Below are positions 12,901 through 22,839 of a DNA stretch of 43,595 bases, piece by piece. Position numbers and translations under genes: made by a program. The stretch comes from Oopsacas minuta (Eukaryota; Porifera; Hexactinellida; Lyssacinosida; Leucopsacidae). The notes under the pieces are model-generated. The model was not told the DNA's origin and made no database searches. It was given only the letters and a program-made list of their open reading frames with translations. The stretch is from assembly GCA_024704765.1 (NCBI GenBank), contig JAKMXF010000059.1:1-43595 (forward strand), in the 5' to 3' direction. The stretch's first letter is position 1, and each line of letters begins with the position of its first letter.

Positions 12901-13193
12901 TTTCATAAGTTGATAAAAATGTACACTAAATAGTGTTAATAATATCAAAACATAAAACATCCAATTTCTGAACATATAGCTCACAGATTGGCTCAATTAT
13001 AATCGGTAGAAAAATCAAAATATTTTTGAATGTGACAATGACGTCATTACTTTCACACCCAAAGACTTAGAAAAATTTAGTTACGTCAATTGATTCCTTA
13101 GGTACTATTCCCCATATGTCAATAATATAGTTTATTACGTTATCTAGTACCCTAATACCTACTTCCAGGTTTTAGCCATTTCGTGCCACTGTG
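9894..13193 (+). mobile_element. Inner RAG1-like transposon with RSS-heptamer ends
   Basis: The left terminus CACAGTGGCAC (9894-9904) and right terminus GTGCCACTGTG (13183-13193) are perfect 11-bp inverted repeats, and their first seven bases equal the V(D)J recombination-signal heptamer. The element is flanked by identical 5-bp direct repeats AATTG (9889-9893 and 13194-13198). Five-base duplications and CAC-starting ends are the hallmark of the RAG/Transib superfamily. Its 3300 bp contain one plus-strand transposase pseudogene (10777-12856). No second gene resembling RAG2 was seen. It was inserted into the reading frame of the outer RAG1-like copy, so it is the younger insertion. Confidence 0.9.
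10777..12856 (+). pseudogene. RAG1-like recombinase, plus copy
   Basis: About 693 codons run from ATG 10777 to the stop at 12854-12856, broken by frameshifts and stops. Segments in order: MNNLQAFQFYCEHK and THGFDRDQQNFL (10777-11000); LSLDKSAFLFDSLEIGK (about 11250-11310); LSDGLDGSGCHRVYQQ with the first catalytic Asp at 11546-11548; an open 87-codon stretch 11677-11937 with NSPFCTRPVALLGL, RSHFDTKMAKILSDAGGA and CQMCTA, whose Asp at 11866-11868 equals RAG1 D708; RFNLTHNPISEKDI; NNLSAILRLYNS; STLHKLLA; and LSEECFEFCNKLARRYRERL with Glu at 12635-12637 (E962 equivalent). The last 35 codons lack the Cys/His tail of the outer copy. It is homologous along its length to the minus copy at 7818-13270. 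All three acidic residues survive, but the frame does not, so it is inactive as assembled. Confidence 0.85.
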
Positions 13194-13198
13194 AATTG
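13183..13198 (-). repeat. Right inverted repeat and target duplication, inner element
   Basis: GTGCCACTGTG (13183-13193) is followed by AATTG (13194-13198). Read inwards, GCTAAAACC lies 10 bp after the heptamer and agrees with the nonamer at seven of nine positions. The spacing is not the classical 12 or 23, so it may be chance. Confidence 0.9.
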
Positions 13199-13968
13199 CC
13201 ATTTGCTTTCAGGATTCTTGCTATCGAGACTGGATTCGGCGGAAGTCATCAGAGCAATTGGTTCAGCCATTGATCACGGATAAATTATCTATGAGAAAAT
13301 AAAGGCGTATGATTGAAAACATAAGTACACGTATATACACACATTTATATGATTAATTTGTGAGGTAATTTTCAAGAATATTTAGGATTAGACGAGTATT
13401 CAATTACATAGTTACAAATATCACTTTAGGAATTTCTATAGCAACGATTACAGACAATGGAATGTGACTAAAAATCAAAGTTGCCTACTGTTTCGGGGCC
13501 TTTCATCTTCATATAACATAGTATAAATTGTAAACAACAACTGGTATTATTTTCGCTTTGACGTTTCTTGACTTTTTCTTGTCAGACAATTTCAAAATTT
13601 TATCGATGGAAAAATGGGATTCATTTTTTAACCTGGGTACAACAATCCTTCAAATGAAAGGTACACAGTTCAGAATATATCTGTTACAAAATTTGAATTC
13701 AGCATGCAAAATTGTGTAGAATAGATGAAAAAGTAGAAGCATAACATATTTTATAAAGAATCAGAATCAATTTGAAAATCTTTTTATTTTGAATTCTCCA
13801 AACGATAATTTTCAACATCAAAAACCATAAAGTTACGATTCAAATTTACATAACTAAAGTCTACCAAATGATTTGAAAATTGGATGGATGCTACTTGAAT
13901 GTTTAGAAACACCATGAAACCATAAAGATTGGAAGCATAACTATGAAAATTTCTTAATTATTTACTAC

Positions 13969-13980
13969 TAAGCCACTGTG
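13969..13980. repeat. Right inverted repeat of the outer RAG1-like element
   Basis: TAAGCCACTGTG is the reverse complement of CACAGTGGCTTA, so the heptamer is perfect at this end. Confidence 0.65.
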
Positions 13981-14775
13981 TATCAGTACATCTGGTATTT
14001 CTATATCCTACATTCAAGCCAACGTTGCCTAAAATAAAACTAATAATTCTTGGAAAGACTTACTACTATTAAGCTTAGCACTAGATCTGTATATTAATCA
14101 TTAGTAGCGAACAAATTTGAGATATATTGCCAATTGTTTACGAACGCTTCTCTGGATTCATATTGTTCTTCAAAAACAAGTCACTGGAAAACAATATTGT
14201 AAATGCCCTAAGAATTCGAATTTGTTGTAATTTAATGAGATTGATTAAACTAGAATAGGTCCAATGCCTCAAATTTCCATTTTGTGTGCCATAATGGAAT
14301 AGGATGCGGAAAAATTATCCTTGATCAAAATCTGAAAAGTTCAGGCGGGCCAGAAAATAATTTCTAGAATATAACACAAAATAGTTTAGAGATGATAATA
14401 GTCCCGAGTTTGATAGACCGAAATGGATAGTCGACATTCGTAACAATTAATAAAAATATCAACAAAATTTATTAATCATTTGAATGGCAGCTCGGTTAAT
14501 TTATAGGCCTCTTAGTATAGAAATTCAGAAATATTCTGAGGAATCACAATAATTAAGATTACCTATTAAATATTGAGGATCAATGAGACGTAACTATAGA
14601 TCACAAAAAGCCCCAGTCTAATGATATGATCTGTCCAATATAGGTCTATCAAATATTCTTTAACTAAACTACCTCAGGAAGTTTGCCATCTATCTGGTAT
14701 GTAAATTATCTTCTATTTGCCCTGTAATTTAGCTAGAGAAATTGAAGAATTTTGGAAAACAATATGCACATCATC
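13981..14775. other. AT-rich spacer between RAG1-like and hAT elements
   Basis: Nothing coding or repetitive is recognised here. Confidence 0.5.
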
Positions 14776-14783
14776 GTCTACAC

Positions 14784-16969
14784 CAGTGGTTCTCAAACTG
14801 GGGGTCACGGAGCAATTTATAGGGGGTCGCGAGATATAGTAATATTCTGAAAGTATACCTTAATGATCCTCAAATTTAGAGTCCAAGGTGTAAAGAATTA
14901 ACTTGAGGTTTTTCATTATAAAAGTGACATTTCGAGTTTATTCTTTACACTTGGGTTGTAATTAGTAAACTTCTTAATCAATATGCATATCATGAGCTAC
15001 ATATATTAACTTTATACTTGTATTTTAGTGACATTCAATCAAAATATTAGAAAATTATGGCCACAGCACCCAAAAGACGGAAGTACAATGACAGCTACAT
15101 TGAATATGGTTTTACTGTTGTTCGAAATTCAGGAATTGAAAAGCCCCAATGTGTTATTTGTTGTGACACGCTATCAGGAGAATCTATGAAACCGAGTAAA
15201 TTAAAACGACATCTGGAAACTCGTCATCCTGAGTATTTAGAAAAGGATCCTTCTTTTTTTAAAAGGAAGGAAGATGTTTTAAAGCGGTCAAGACTGGACA
15301 TAACAGGTGCATATCACCAGCAATCATTTGCTTGTATTGAGGCTTCATATGTTGTTTCGTTCCGAATTGCAAGAGCAAAAAAGCCTCATACAATTGGAGA
15401 GGACCTTATTCTCCCTTGTTCGAAAGATATTGTTCGACTTGTTTTTGGTGATGAGCATGCTAGGAAGTTATCATCAATTCCCTTATCTAATGACACTGTT
15501 CAAAGACGTATATCTGAGATGTCAAACAATATTTTGATGCAAGTTGTAAAACAGTTAAAATCCAGCCCTTTTAAATTGTTCTCATTGCAACTTGATGAGT
15601 CAACTGATGTATCTTCATGTTCACAATTATTGGTTTACGTCCGTTATGTGCACGAGAAAAAATTTAAGGAAGAGTTTTTGCTATGTCGCGAACTTGAAAC
15701 CACAGCGAAGGCACAAGATGTGTTCAAATTGATTGATAGCTTTTTCCAAGATAATAAAATTGAGTGGAAGGATTTGTGTGGAATTTGTACCGACGGCGCG
15801 CCAGCAATGCTTGGTTCACGTTCTGGTTTCCAAAAGCTTGTTAAGGATAGATCGCCAGAAGTCACAAGCACACATTGCATGATTCATAGACAAGCACTTG
15901 CCTGTAAAACTATGCCAGCACAGCTTTTAACAGTGATGACACTAGTTATCAAGATCGTAAATTTTATTAAATCGAGTGCTCTTAACACTCGCCTTTTCAG
16001 GGAACTTTGCGAAGGTATGGCTGCTAGCCATCAGACTCTACTTTTCCACACCCAAGTACGTTGGCTTTCCAAAGGTAATGTCCTTAAACGAGTCTTGGAG
16101 TTGCTTCCAGAGATTAAACTATTTCTTGGTCAACACGGAAAACATTAATTCTTGACACAAATCAATGATTCCAATAATAATGTTTTTCTAATGTATCTTG
16201 TGGATATATTTGATCGTATCAATGTACTGAATCTCTCACTTCAGGGAAAAGAAAAGTACATGTTTGATTTGAGTGATAAACTCAAAGCTTTCCAAATGAA
16301 AATTCACAATTGGAGAAGAAAAATTGACTCAGGGAATGTATGTAAGTTTGAAAGATTATCCGAATATTTTGATTATAACGATATTGTGTTGGATAATAAT
16401 TCAAAAACAATAATCTCCGAGCACCTAACGGCCTTAGGCGAAGAATTTTCTCATTATTATCCCGAGTGGAAGGACTCAGATTTGAAATTACCGAGAAATC
16501 CATTCACTTTCTCCCCTCAAGCAATACCAGACGATAATGATCGTGCACAGGAAGAATTGATAGACCTGATTAATGATGGATCTGCCAAGGAACTATTTGA
16601 AAGTGAGGAATTGAGTACCTTTTGGTGTTCAATGGAGGAGTCATATCCTCTTCTCGCTGAAATTATCCTGAAAAGACTTTTGCCATTCCCTACCACCTAC
16701 CTTTGCGAATCAGGGTTTTCAGCTCTTCTACAAATAAAAACAAGCACAAGGAATAAATTGAAAGTAGAAGATGACCTCCGTTGTGCACTTACAAATACAG
16801 ATCCCGAAATTCAGGATTTAGTTAAGGATAAACAGCTACATCCTTCTCATTGATAATATTATTAGTTTGCCTTTATTTGATCAAATATATCTCACAAGGA
16901 AATTAGGGGTCGCGAATTAAAGGGAGAACTTTTAGGGGGTCACCAGAGAAACAAGTTTGAGAACCACTG
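14784..16969 (+). mobile_element. Complete ZBED-type hAT transposon
   Basis: The left end CAGTGGTTCTCAAACT (14784 on) matches the reverse complement of the right end, AGTTTGAGAACCACTG with one change (ending 16969). The element is flanked by perfect 8-bp direct repeats GTCTACAC at 14776-14783 and 16970-16977. CAGTGGTTCTCAAA is a typical terminus of hAT elements related to Charlie and ZBED5. At 2186 bp with one nearly open transposase frame, it is the best-preserved element in the window and probably the most recent insertion. Confidence 0.95.
15057..16853 (+). pseudogene. ZBED5-like hAT transposase with one in-frame stop
   Basis: One reading frame runs from ATG 15057 to the stop at 16853, about 598 codons, interrupted only by TAA at 16146-16148. 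Near residue 32 a BED-type zinc finger has CVICCDTL and HLETRH. Then come KKPHTIGEDLILP and a catalytic core: LQLDESTDVSS (first Asp, about residue 180), GICTDGAPAMLGSRSGF (second Asp), and THCMIHRQALA (the conserved Cys/His turn). The part after the stop contains the QGKEKYMF region and the hAT dimerisation block FWCSMEESYPLLAEI followed by RLLPFPTTYLCESGFSAL. The full domain order of the family is present. It moves DNA by cut-and-paste in the nucleus. The lone stop could be a true null allele or a sequencing error; a translated product would lack the dimerisation domain. Confidence 0.93.
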
Positions 16970-16977
16970 GTCTACAC

Positions 16978-18229
16978 TCTACATGAACCATTCATAAAGT
17001 GTGATGACTTGACCCTCGTGTATACTACAAGATCAAATAATTGTAGATGAGGTCTATTGGCTTATGAATGGCGCCCAGCTGCCACATCTCAGGGCTCTCA
17101 ACCTTGGAACTTTTAAAATCGTGATATTCGTCAAAAGACTTGGGACATTGTCTTTAGACTTGTGATTTAGAATTAGTTTTTCATGAAAGTGCCAGGGATT
17201 TTGATCCTTGGTATTTTCATGAATACGTGACCCTTTCGCAAGAGTTTAGGAGTCAGACTCCTGTATCCTAACTAATAGGACAAAACTTTCATTCCTGACC
17301 TCCTTAAATTTCATCAAGTATTGCGAAAGTGTAAATACTTAGCCATAGAATAGAACGAATATTCGAAAATTATTTTCTTTAGATATGTTAGTCCGTTAAT
17401 ATTTCGCATATTAGTTTCAGCACTAGAATAGAGTGAGCCAAAATTCGAAAAAGGTTGAGGTACTTCAATGATTTCGCAATTGTGTTAAAATTGATATTTT
17501 TTCTAATAGAAATTGAGGCATCTAATTAGCGGTTGTTAAATATACCTAGACAATTCGCTGAAATCATGTGTGTGGACTCCTGCTGTATGGACGTTAATGT
17601 ATTTACAATCATGTTAAAATATTCAAAATTTTGAAACTGGCTTGCTTGAGTCGAGTCTCTATTAGAATTGTACTAAACACACGAATGTATTGAAACATTC
17701 TGATCCATTTTCACTATAGTAATGCATACAGATACTGGAATATCATCCGTTTGATTGCTTCGAGTTGACTCATTATCAATTACTTGATGAATTACATAAT
17801 ATACAAAGTAATTTCAATTAAAGTAGTAGCTATTAATTTCGATATATCAACAATTGATTAATTATAATCATATCCTACTAAAGATAAGGCCTAACCACTA
17901 CTTTGACAACATGGATAAATAAAGTGGATATATTTTGATGGTAAATTCTTTAATCTCCAATGATAAGAAATTGGTACATGTCCGCTCGAATAAATGTATT
18001 ATTTATATGTAAGAATCCACAAAAGTCACATTTATGAAAATTTTCAAAGCGAAATGACGTCATCTGTTAGCGTAATTAACAAGTCTGTTTAACATGCTCA
18101 TTCTTAGAAACCATGTACAACTTTAAATTTAATCTATTTCAAAATGCTGAAATTAAGAAAGTTCTAAAACGTTCTGTACAAAATATTACAAATTTGTCTT
18201 AATACTTTGCGCGTATTTTGTCAATATCC
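16978..18229. other. AT-rich spacer, no gene
   Basis: Nothing coding is recognised. A TGACGTCA palindrome lies at 18055-18062, and the outer, weaker arm of the palindromic repeat described next may begin near 18109. Confidence 0.45.
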
Positions 18230-18500
18230 CCTTGTAACTCGATAATCGTAGAAATTATGGTTAAATCAGGATAGCAATTTTATAGTATACACCCAACTTT
18301 TCATATCCTTGTGAAATATTTTGATAAGATACATTAATGATTAATACAAAATCTCAAAAATGAGGTATATTCATGATTACGCCATATTGGTAAGAGATAT
18401 CATATGAAAATGTATTATAAGGATATTGGGGGTCAGGTGTATATAATATTTTGGCTGTGCTGAATTTACATAATGTAACGATTATCGAGTATATGAGAAT
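18230..18500. repeat. Palindromic (foldback/MITE-like) repeat
   Basis: Two arms of about 95 bp face each other around a loop at roughly 18330-18395. The left arm starts ACTCGATAATCGT (18238 on) and the right arm ends ACGATTATCGAGT (18478-18490); TATACACC-type cores match between arms. I estimate about 70 percent identity by eye. The same sequence, including flanks such as ATCCATGGT, recurs at 28739-28867 and 31198-31240, where a hAT element interrupts it, and in weaker form near 2700-2830. It has no coding capacity and is probably a non-autonomous transposon. Confidence 0.65.
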
Positions 18501-18549
18501 ATTAACAATACATATGACATCCATGGTTTGCGTGGTAACTTAGAATAAT

Positions 18550-19189
18550 AGCAATTTTATCATGACAAATTTATTATTTTTGTAAAGGTAAGGTTTTAAA
18601 TCAATTTCAACATTCTGAAGATACATAAATAATTAAAGTTCGACATGGTTTAAAATATGGAACATTAAGAATACATATTTGTCAATTACAGATGACGTTG
18701 CTTTGATATGTGGAGCTTTTGTGAATCTTGCATATCAATAATATAACTGTCGGGTGAAAATGCATCAGTTCATGTTATCGACCTTAATAGATTTTCCCAT
18801 CAAAGTATGTCCACTTCCTGCTATCCATGGTCGAGTGGAAATTGAGTAAGTGGACAGGCCTTTAATGAGGTATGTTTCGCCACATTTTAGAAGTATATTT
18901 TCGTTTAAACTCTACTTCAATTGTACCAAATAGTTTCAATACTTCTAGTGGAATCAATAATTCAAAATATTACTTCCTTCCATCTATATAAATTATTTCC
19001 GTTTCAACGGAATGCGTGTTAGATGTGTAATAATCAATACGTAGCTATAGTAAAAGTTAGATTATCTGGGCACGTTTTCTGGTGAGTACGGCGCGTATAG
19101 CATTTTTATAATCCTTTTAAGTTCCACGAGAGCACCTGTCACTTTTGTATACCGAATCCACTTTCATTCATAAAAAGAGGTGAGTTTAC
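18550..19189. other. AT-rich spacer, nothing recognised
   Basis: No coding frame, RNA gene or clear repeat seen. Confidence 0.45.
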
Positions 19190-20590
19190 TTGGGCCATTG
19201 CGTTAGCAATTCAATTTTGGGTATTCTTTGTAAAAAACTACATAAAATATATTTATTTGAAATGGAAAATATTTCACAGAATATCCGTGTGTTAATCGAG
19301 CGAGTAATCAATCATTCAGTCTTGCCTCAGCTATCTATAGATATCATACCGTATAAATCGCTTTCATCTCCACCATCTCCTATAAAGTAAAACAAAATCA
19401 TTCATTGTTCAGTTATAGTCCCGCTCTTTCTCCATAGAGGATTTTCCATCTCTTCAAACAGCCACAATTTATCGAGATGTTGTCTTTTGTATGAAATCTG
19501 CATCTTCTTTTCATGATAAGCATGAGGGAAAATGTTTGGATTCAATTGAACAGGATATGTTAGATGATAGACTAATGATGACTTGGTCTTCAGCTGCATC
19601 TGAAACATCTCTTTAATATAATTTTAAAGATGAGCAATATAGTTTCGACCTTTGCAGATGTAATGATGGTGGTAGTTTGATTTCAATCAACTATTTTGTT
19701 TGAGAATACGTACATACTTCTAACCAAAGATCAGATGAGTCTATATATTCATTGGGAATATGTTGAAAGATTTCCTAGGATTGCACCCTACTACTGGCCT
19801 AAAAATACTCCTCATCTTCCTGTTGCTGAGGATTTTGAAGATGAAGATCCTATAGAGTGTAACAATATTATTACAAATACAGTTAATGGCCATAAGTCCA
19901 GTTATCTGATCAATCTGATGAATTTTCTATGACAACAAAGTCGAATGTCAATGAAGAATTTCTTGTGGAGATATAATATTCATTTTATCAATTTACAAGG
20001 TAGAGAAAGGTTAAAAAGAGATTGGACAGCTGTGTTTGACAATAAAATCTAAAAAATATTTCCAGCATGTGTTCTTAAATTAAACAATTACTGGTTTACA
20101 AACTCTCTCAGTCGCAAAATGAATGCGACCTACCTTCGAACATCCGCTGAATGCAAGTTTTATAATTGTTACAAATGTGATTTTTGTGTTGACTAGCTTC
20201 TAACTACAAAACCAATCACCCTCTTTGCAACATTCTGGAGGAGAACATACATATACGTCATATATCTAGTAGTTTGCGCAAGATTTGTAGGGAAAAACTT
20301 CAGCACACATCCATCACAAATATCATTACATAAACAGTTCAGCTGTCAAGTTAGTTCAATGGAATATGAATTTAGCGGTAGTTTTTCTAACCTGAGGTGT
20401 CAATAATGTTTGAGACAGATAGAAACTGAAACTATATCATATAATAGATTATCTAATGCTATAATTACAGATATTTCTATTACTCAAGAATATTATCCCA
20501 ACTTAATGAGTGAAAAGCCATTACCTGGTTACATTCAGTATTTCGTTAAGGAACCCTTGATTATGCATCTAAGTATGAAAGGCAAATAGA
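19190..20590 (+). pseudogene. Probable MULE/NOF-like transposase remains
   Basis: Several plus-strand fragments in different frames look like parts of one protein. An acidic segment, VAEDFEDEDPIECNN, lies in the frame 19696-19932. A segment near 20020-20190 reads RERLKRDWTAVFDNKI, then FPACVLKLNNYWF, then SRKMNATYLRTSAECKF and CYKCDF. Near 20520 is PLPGYIQYFVKEPLIMHL. The FPACxLxxxxYW, SAECKF-type Cys motif and GYIQ...P segments remind me of an uncharacterised MULE/NOF-type transposase family that is multi-copy in many invertebrates. No catalytic motif or inverted repeat was identified, so the assignment is tentative. The gene is broken by stops and frame changes throughout. Confidence 0.35.
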
Positions 20591-20599
20591 GCAAATGAA

Positions 20600-21500
20600 A
20601 TATTTAACTAAATATATAATTTTATAATTGAATGTAGAGGTTCCATTATAGGTAAACCCAGGTTTGCACAAAATCTATTCACTATAATGCTTTAACTCTA
20701 CAACATCGAAACTACCACATTACACATATCCCTGAGCAGAAATGATAATTTCAGACCAAGGAAAACCAACTTAACATTTGGTACTTGAATTCAAAGTTAG
20801 TTCTATATAAAGAAATATTCATCACAAGAGTTGATTTAGATCACAGTTGATTATTGATCCAAAGCGCATGAATCGAATTCAGTAAAAATGAATATTGTTG
20901 TATTTAGAGTTGTTTGAGAATGTAAATTCAGACGAAAGATCTGTGGATGTAGATGTCTTAACTGTTATTCATTAGTGTTCTTCCCATGTAATGCATAAGT
21001 TGATTCAGAAATTGAAAAAACATTTAAAATCGAGAAAACTCTAAAGCAATTAATAATGCATGTTTTAGCTGCAATTTTGAAAAGTGTTTCTATGAGAGAA
21101 AATACTCGACTCTTCATATTCTGCATAATGTTTTCTGTTGAGCATTCAACATAAATTGTCAGTTCTAGTTTAAACGCTTTAGTGACCCGCAAAATAGAAT
21201 CATAGCTAGAAACATAGGAACTTTTGAACCTGATACCGATCTGTTCGATATAGTTAGTGAAGGTTGATTGAATTCAATTTACTTCCTTGATAAACTCAAT
21301 GAATAGATAGTGATGCGATGATTTTCAAAATTGCATATCGTAAATCATTTCCTTGACAACGAACAAAATACAGACTAATAACAATTGATATTTAGTATTA
21401 TATAATTGTTTCATTCTCGGTTATTTCTATATTAACCCGTATTAGCTTACTTATTATGCACCTACTGAATAAGTCCCGAGGACAGTGCTAAGATTGTGTT
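20600..21500. other. Spacer, possibly the tail of the preceding remains
   Basis: Scattered short frames (for example a HKLIQKLKKHLKSRK-like stretch near 20990) could continue the MULE-like pseudogene, but nothing is firm. Confidence 0.3.
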
Positions 21501-21506
21501 AGCAAT

Positions 21507-22640
21507 ATGAGTGGGCCTAGGAGTGGTGTCGCAAAGCAGTTGCGTGATGAGGAACTACGTGGTCTTTATCTTCATTGCCATGGCTATACTCTAAATCTGG
21601 CAGCTGGTGATGTCATAAAAAGGTACAAGCATACCAAGGATGCACTGGATGTTGCATTTGAGACGTCAAAGTTCGTGAAATTTTCACCTGAGAGAACAGC
21701 AAAATCAGAGAAATTGAAGGAGGAACTAACTATGGAATTACCAGGCAACTATGTGTTGTGCACTTCTCGCTGGACAGTTTGTGTGGCTTCCCTGAAGTGA
21801 CTCTTTTTTGCAAATATGTTGCTTTACAGGAATATTGGGAGACTATGAAGGATGCAATTACTGATCCAACTATCAAAGGGAGAATCACTAGTGTTCAATA
21901 TCAGTTCAAGCCATTCTCTTTCTCTTTGGAGTAAACCTTGCTGAGCTTGTTTTGGACCACACTGATAACTTGAGCAAGAGCCTCCAAACAACATCCATGT
22001 CTGCTTCTGTGGGTGGCCAGATCGCCACCATGACAGAACAACACTGAAGTCACTTCGCACTGATGGCCAATTCAGTACCTTTTTGGATTAGTCATTAAAG
22101 GCCAGGAAGATCTGGGTGTGTAAGACCTATTGCTGCTAGGAAGAAGAAAGCTGACCAAACTGTATGATAATTCTGACGCATCGTATGATTTGGAGATTAT
22201 TGCCAGAAACACTATTTTCAGTCCTACTTTGAGGCCTCGACTTAGTAGTCAATGCTATGTAGGACAGGTTTGATCATCCTGACTTCAAATCATATTGACG
22301 ATTGGATCCAGATCATCAGTATAGAGAGCACTGAGGGATCTTTTGACTTCCTTACCAACATATATAGCGATGATTTCGACAGTTCTCTGCATCTTAACAT
22401 TTTTGGGAACGTTCCCTAGTGAGTTTAAGTCACCAGCACTGTCATTCACGAACTCAGGAAACACATCAGAGGTTTTCTGAGGCAGAGCGTTCCTTGATCA
22501 GTGAGGTTGTCACGATATTGGTGGAGGTTGTGGTAATGGCTTGAAACAATGATGTCAGCTAATGGTCTTTAGTGACATGAAGACTTATTTTCGCACAACT
22601 ATGAAGCAGGAGCTCTGTTGCGTGAGATTTTAACTCATCT
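21507..22640 (+). pseudogene. ZMYM1-type hAT transposase remains
   Basis: The frame 21507-21800 begins within the protein and contains LHCHGYTLNLAAGDVIKRY, the HCxxHxLNL-type Cys/His segment of ZMYM1/DUF4371 hAT transposases (here Tyr replaces the second His), then FSPERTAKSEKL and CTSRWTVC. In another frame 21828-21930 reads EYWETMKDAITDPTIKGRI. Next comes LFGVNLAELVLDHTDNLSKS with LQTTSMSA (21925-22005), a conserved stretch of the family. Near 22590 DMKTYFRTTMKQE matches the C-terminal hAT dimerisation block. At least four frameshifts and several stops are needed to link these pieces. The N-terminal DUF4371 part and the inverted repeats were not found. Confidence 0.7.
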
Positions 22641-22819
22641 ATATTAATGCATCAGTAGCGTGCTGAAAATCATCAAATATTCTAAATCAAAACGAAGTCA
22701 ATTTCAACAATTTTTATGTATATTTAATATATTACAATAATTATATATCAAATGTAGTATTTAATATGATCAAATGCAATATCTTTGAATGAGCCATCCT
22801 CATCTTCGTGTGTATATGG

Positions 22820-22839
22820 TATATATATATATATATATT
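22820..22839. repeat. TA dinucleotide microsatellite
   Basis: A run of alternating T and A of about 20 bases. Confidence 0.9.

Larger units (their letters stand above)
7818..13270 (-). pseudogene. RAG1-like recombinase, minus copy, interrupted by insertion
   Basis: The likely start is the ATG at 13268-13270 (MAEPIALMTSAESS). Coding continues to 13194, is broken by the inner transposon, and resumes at 9888, for about 716 codons in total. Recognised in order: YHSDLHGLDHAKQAK (N-terminal part); LDLPEIGKRNY; FQIADGLDESG at 9121-9160, with the first catalytic Asp at 9142-9144 (RAG1 D600 equivalent); ISPFSQRP; LDGKMARIL at about 8820, Asp at 8826-8828 (D708 equivalent), followed by GAGGASCQLCTA (the RAG1 CxxC); GGTTSTCGVAERA; THKLLAH-like TLHKLLAHSEEI; and CFSEEGSEACNKLF, Glu at 8107-8109 (E962 equivalent). 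The C-terminus has CEKCEEHGHTRRAKCC. Several frameshifts and stops (for example after DESG, and around 8060 and 8260) make it inactive. It would cut and join DNA in the nucleus. A Transib transposase is the main alternative. Confidence 0.8.
7367..13980 (-). mobile_element. Outer RAG1-like (RAGL) transposon, split by a second one
   Basis: The left end TACAGTGGCTTA (7367-7378) matches the reverse complement of the right end, CACAGTGGCTTA (13969-13980), in 11 of 12 positions. The heptamer CACAGTG is intact on the right; on the left its first base is T. Putative 5-bp duplications TTTTA and TATCA agree at only three positions, as expected for an old insertion. Removing the inner element with one copy of its 5-bp duplication (3305 bp) leaves 3309 bp, close to the 3300 bp of the inner element, which independently supports these borders. 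The transposase runs on the minus strand from 13270 to 7818, leaving about 710 bp and 450 bp of non-coding ends. Confidence 0.72.

Noticed and set aside
7367-13980. Outer RAG1-like ends as hAT ends (both contain CAGTGG)
   Set aside because: The sequence after CAGTGG (CTTA) does not match hAT TTCTCAAA, no hAT transposase is inside, and the length agrees with the inner RAG1-like element.
7367-13980. A RAG2-like partner gene in either RAG1-like element
   Set aside because: No kelch-type or PHD-type frame was seen on either strand of the about 0.4-0.9 kb non-coding ends; they are too short for one.
15644-15880. Minus-strand frame inside the hAT
   Set aside because: It is antisense to the catalytic core of the transposase, with no motif of its own.
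16149-16853. A separate gene starting at TTG 16152
   Set aside because: It is in the same frame as 15057-16148 and continues the hAT protein after one stop codon; TTG is not a credible start here.
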